Shown in pieces: positions 59,986 through 64,000 of a DNA stretch of 64,000 nt. This stretch comes from Adiantum capillus-veneris (lineage: Eukaryota; Streptophyta; Polypodiopsida; Polypodiales; Pteridaceae): NCBI GenBank assembly GCA_014529385.2, contig CM043962.1:39226598-39290597 (forward strand), written 5' to 3'. The position numbers and the translations under genes were made by a program. The notes beneath the pieces were generated by a model, which searched no databases, was not told where the DNA came from, and saw nothing but the letters and a program-made list of their open reading frames with translations. The stretch's first letter is position 1; the number at the start of each line of letters is the position of its first letter.

Positions 59986-62900
59986 CTCAGAAGAATTGGA
60001 GTAATCCAACAAGAGGCATTGCTTAAAGAAGTGAGAAGTTTGCTACAAGAAGGTTTCATCTACCCTGTCGAAGACTCAGAATGGGTCTCCCCAGTAGTAG
60101 TCACACCAAAAAAAAATGGTAAGTGGAGAGTCTGTGTGGATTATAAACCTCTCAATGCAGCCACGAAGAGAGAACACTTTCCCCTCCCATTCCAGGATGA
60201 AATACTCAATGAAGTGGCAGGTCACGAATGCTACACAGTATGCGATGGCTACTCAGGATACTTCCAGATTAGCATTGCGGAGGAGGATCAGAACAAGACA
60301 ACCTTCATCACACCTTGGGGATGTTTTTCCTCCAGAGTGATGCCGTTTGGCCTCACTAACGCCCCAGCCACGTTTCAGCGCTATGTGACTTTTGTTTTCC
60401 AACCCTACTTTGGAACATCAATACGGGTTTTCATAGATGATTTTTGCATCTATAGCTCGCGAGCCCTTCATTTAAGCAAAGTCTATGATGGCTTAACCAG
60501 GCTGCAAACCTTGGGTGGCCAAATCAACGTGGACAAGTGTCACATTGGTGAGAGCAAAGTCACTCTCCTTGGTCATGTAATTTAAGCAAAAGGAATCGAG
60601 GCTGACCCTAGCAAAATTCAGGCTCTGGTATCTTTATCATCACCCACCACCGCCAAGCAGCTGGTTTCTTTCCTCCAGAAGGTAAGATACTTAAGCAGGT
60701 TCATTCACCTGCTATCTCAAGTGGTCCTTTCCCTACAAAAACTCACCTAGAGGGATGTTTTCTCATGGAGTGAAGAGAATGAGCAGCAGTTTACTGAGGT
60801 GAAGCAAGTCCTAGCTAAGCTTCCCACTATTTCACCTCCTCAGTGGGACGAGCCATTTTATGTGAACCCTAGTGTGGGAAATGATACACTGGGAGCAGTG
60901 CTAATGCAAAAGGATCCCAAAACTTCTTTCATGTGCCCTATTTACTTCTCTAGTGGAGTCATGACCCCATCAAAAAAAGGATTCATCGAAGTAGAACACA
61001 TGGTTCTGGCACTAATGTTTGCTACCACAAAGTTACGCTCATATCTCCTGCCTAGACCATTTATAATCTTGACAATGGAAGAGGTTTTCCATATGTAATG
61101 CGACACATGGATGTCTCATCTAGGATCTCAAAGTGGTTAGTTAGACTACAAGAGTTCGACTACACCATGCAAGTAGAAAACTCCACCAGGGCTAGTTTAG
61201 CGGGAATTCTCACTCATCGCCATTATGAGAAGAAGCTAAAGGTCAACACAGAAGCAAAGGAAGGAACACCAGCGAAAGAAAGTCCTAAACTAGAGAGAGC
61301 TCACTCTCTTTTCTTTGACGGAGCATACAAGAGAACAATGGATGAGTCTGCAGCAGGCATGGTCATTTTCAATGAGCAGCAAGAAAGAGTATTCTCCATG
61401 GGGCAGTTATTACACTCCCACTCCAACAATGAAGCAGAATATGCAGCCCTAATCCTTGGGTTGGAACAATGTATTTCACAAAGAATTCAGCGCTTGAATG
61501 TGTTCGGCGACGCTTTGCTTTTGATAAGGCAGATAAATGGCACCTGGGAGTGCAAAAATCAGGTTTTACTTGGTCAACTTCGCCAAGTTAAGGACCTTCT
61601 GAAGAAGTTTAAAGCAGTGAAGCTCTTCCATGTCCCCAGAGCAGAAAATCAAGAGGCAGATGCACTAGCTAAAGAAAGAATACAAGACATTCCCATAGGA
61701 GCAATCAAATTAAAACTACCCCTCTTCCAAGGTAGTGATGTTATGCCTGATATCATCAGCTTTCTAGATACAGGAGAATCTCCAGCAGGACACACCAAAG
61801 GCCAAAAACAATGGCTGGTAAGGAAGGCTACTAGGTACCGCCTTATAGACAACCACTTGTATTGTAAGGGCAAAGATCAAATTCTGAGGCGGGTGCCAAC
61901 CTCCAGTGAAATCACAGAGGTTATTTCAAGTTGCCATGACGGCGTCTGCGGCGGTCAATTTGCTCTAGATATCACCAGTAGGAAGATTCTACAGGCAGGA
62001 TACTTTTGGCCCAGTTTGAACAGAGATGTACACCATTGGTGTAAAACATGTAAGGCTTGTCAAGTGGCCAGTGATCGCACGTTAACCTACGAGCCACAAA
62101 CCCCTATCATTTCATATGGTCCTTTTAAGAAATGGGGAATAGATGCAATCAGTCCCTTACCAAGGGCCCAATCAGGTAAACTGTACATCATAGTGGTGTA
62201 GACTACATGACGTGATGGGCAAAAGCAACGGCCACCACCCGCATTACAGCCCAAGAGGTGGCAAAGTTCATTTTTGAACATATCGTTTGCCATTTTGGCA
62301 CTCCTCTTGAGATAATATCAGATAGAGGACTAGGATTCAGAGGTGATTTGGTGGGAGAACTGATGAAGAAGTTAGGCATGACACGTCGACATTCCACACC
62401 ATACTACCCACAATGCAATGGTCTGGTAGAGAAGGTAAATGGAATGATTTGCAAAATCATCACAAAACAGGTGAACAACAACACAGGAGACTGGGATAAA
62501 CATCTCATGGCAACTCTTTGGGCCTACAGAACAACGTTCCGAATATCAATAGGTTTCACTCCTTTCCATCTAGTTTATGGGAAGGAGGCAATTCTACCCA
62601 TTGAGGTACAAATAGCCAGCTTACGAGTCTTGGCTAGCCAGACACACCGTCCAACTGTAAACCTCCGAAACCACATCTTGGACCTAGAGAGACTCCAACT
62701 GGATAGGGAAGAAGCAATCAATCACTATGCAGCACGGGTAGAACGACACCGACTCACTTTCAATCAAGGGCTTAAAGAGAAAGGACTGGAAAAAGGCATG
62801 TTAGTACTGCGATATGACAACATATTTGACACTAGGAAGGATAACAAATTTCAACCCAGATGGGAAGGGCCATTCATCATCAAGAAGCGCTATGAGAACG

Positions 62901-63073
62901 GCAGCTATAAGCTGATGGAAGTAGATGGGAGAATTCACAAGACTAGGGTCGATGGATGGAGACTGAAAATGTATTTTCTCAGGTTTGACCTAGAATTCAT
63001 GCTAGACATTCCAGAAGAGGGAGAACCCTCTAACTCTACAGCTGAAGAAGCAGAAGAAAGGCTAGAAGCATGA
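59985..63073 (+). pseudogene. Tat-like Ty3/Gypsy element: RT, RNase H, second RNase H, integrase
   Basis: Plus-strand pol. RT at 60000-60585 has GFIYPVEDSEWVSPVVVTPKKNG, VCVDYKPLN, VMPFGLTNAPATFQRY and RVFIDDFCIYSS. Ordinary RNase H is at 60780-61190. Then follows a second, archaeal-type RNase H at about 61300-61660 (LFFDGAYK, HSNNEAEYAALILGLEQC, VFGDALLLIRQI, NQEADALAKE). Integrase has CHDGVCGGQF...CKTCKACQ, KWGIDAISPLP, ISDRGLGF and HSTPYYPQCNGLVEKVNG, with a C-terminal domain to the stop at 63073. Dual RNase H is the mark of the plant Tat lineage. Stops at 60583, 60750, 61096 and near 62200 inactivate it; the 5' part is replaced by the Penelope-like element. Confidence 0.9.
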
Positions 63074-63082
63074 ATGCCTAGC

Positions 63083-63277
63083 CAAAGGGAGAGGGCTAAT
63101 GATAGCCGACTTTTGGAAATCAAAGATCAAAAAGAAAAAAAACTCTTTCACCCCCCCCCCCCCCCCCCCCTCCCCCCCCCCCCCCCCACACTCTCAGTAC
63201 CCCCCACCATAGCTTATTTCCCCCCCCCCCCCCGCCCTACGGGCATTGGATAAAAACTCTCTCTCTCTCTCTCTCTC

Positions 63278-63330
<53 letters not shown>

Positions 63331-63491
63331 CCCTAATATCTCTCTCTCTCCCAATTTACCTCCCCCGACCAGGCGGAAGCTTGGAAGAAAACTCCGACCC
63401 CTCTCTCGTGCTCCCTCTGTGTGAGCCGCATGGAAACCCCCACTTCCGCTCTCCGTATTCTTACACTCACCCTTACATTCCCCTCACATTA

Positions 63492-63572
<81 letters not shown>

Positions 63573-63969
63573 TTTGGCCCGCTAATATTCCCTCCCCGAC
63601 CCCCTCCTCCCTCTTCCCCCACTGCTCGCCTCACCCTCCATCGGCCTCATTCCCCTCCCTCAGCCTCATCCCCCCCCCCCCCCCCTCTTGGCCCGCGGAT
63701 ATATTCCTTCACTCCACCCATTGACTTATCCCCCCCCTTGTCCTCAAGCTCCCATGCAAGACAATGAACCCTCCCCCCTCTCCCTCTCCACCCACACATC
63801 TCCCATATCCCACTCCACACCTCACCCCTCCCTCTCCCTCACACACTCTCTCAAGCTCAGCGCGGATACACTCTCTCTTCTCTCACCCGAGTGCTCAGGC
63901 CACGCAAGCAAGGAAAATTCTCTCTCTCTCTCCCTCTCACGGGCAGCGTCACATAGGACCACCCGCTCG

Positions 63970-64000
<31 letters not shown>
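63083..64000 (+). repeat. Polypurine tract and 3' LTR start, then simple sequence
   Basis: CCAAAGGGAGAGGGC then TGATAGCCG at 63100, the expected tract and LTR start after integrase. The LTR end was not found. What follows is C-rich: C runs at 63151-63170, 63172-63187, 63222-63232, 63494-63572 (79 C) and 63671-63685, a (CT)n tract at 63258-63325 and (CA)n from 63972 to the window end. No gene; the proline-rich open frame here is a by-product of poly-C. Confidence 0.6.

Noticed and set aside
63246-63767. 173-codon proline-rich open frame
   Set aside because: Produced by CT and poly-C simple sequence; no independent sign of coding.

Overview
This window looks like nuclear DNA of a land plant, most plausibly a fern or another large, repeat-rich seed-free plant. 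The evidence is plant-type Ty3/Gypsy, Ty1/Copia and L1-like elements, Helitron ends, initiator-Met tRNA primer sites, a GT-AG intron-containing plant cytochrome P450, and very many (CT)n/(CA)n tracts. The organism is inferred; no species marker is present. Almost everything is transposon-derived.

Layout. 1-3431: minus-strand Ty3/Gypsy element (RT, protease, gag, PBS, LTR) cut by the window edge. 3600-5060: decayed hAT-like transposase. 6300-9395: minus-strand Helitron-like ends around a 5'-truncated LINE. 9395-13340: degenerate tandem and dispersed repeats. 13337-15711: candidate plus-strand Helitron, with further Helitron-like ends beside it. 18911-19810: tandemly duplicated block of unknown nature. 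20427-23934: five-exon clan-85 cytochrome P450, the only ordinary host gene, with one frameshift. 26040-30960: broken minus-strand Copia elements, one carrying a small MITE. 34326-39575: complete non-autonomous LTR element with matching 5-bp target duplications. 39581-45333: two minus-strand Ty3/Gypsy bodies in tandem. 54010-57979: LINE fragment and plus-strand Copia. 58686-59985: Penelope-like reverse transcriptase on the minus strand. 59985-64000: plus-strand Tat-like Ty3/Gypsy with two RNase H domains, followed by extreme poly-C and CT/CA sequence.

Most interesting region: 46300-53648. It holds a decayed plus-strand transposase-like gene, then an intact plus-strand 279-codon ORF. That ORF has a histone H3 N-terminus (ARTKQTARK), a long novel tail, and a complete H3 histone fold. 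Two convergent minus-strand spliced genes of unknown family follow (called A and B here). A near-perfect 70-bp-arm hairpin sits midway between the convergent units. I read this as a possible undescribed mobile element, or the relic of one, carrying a histone H3 homologue. The element's ends were not found, so joint mobility is an inference.
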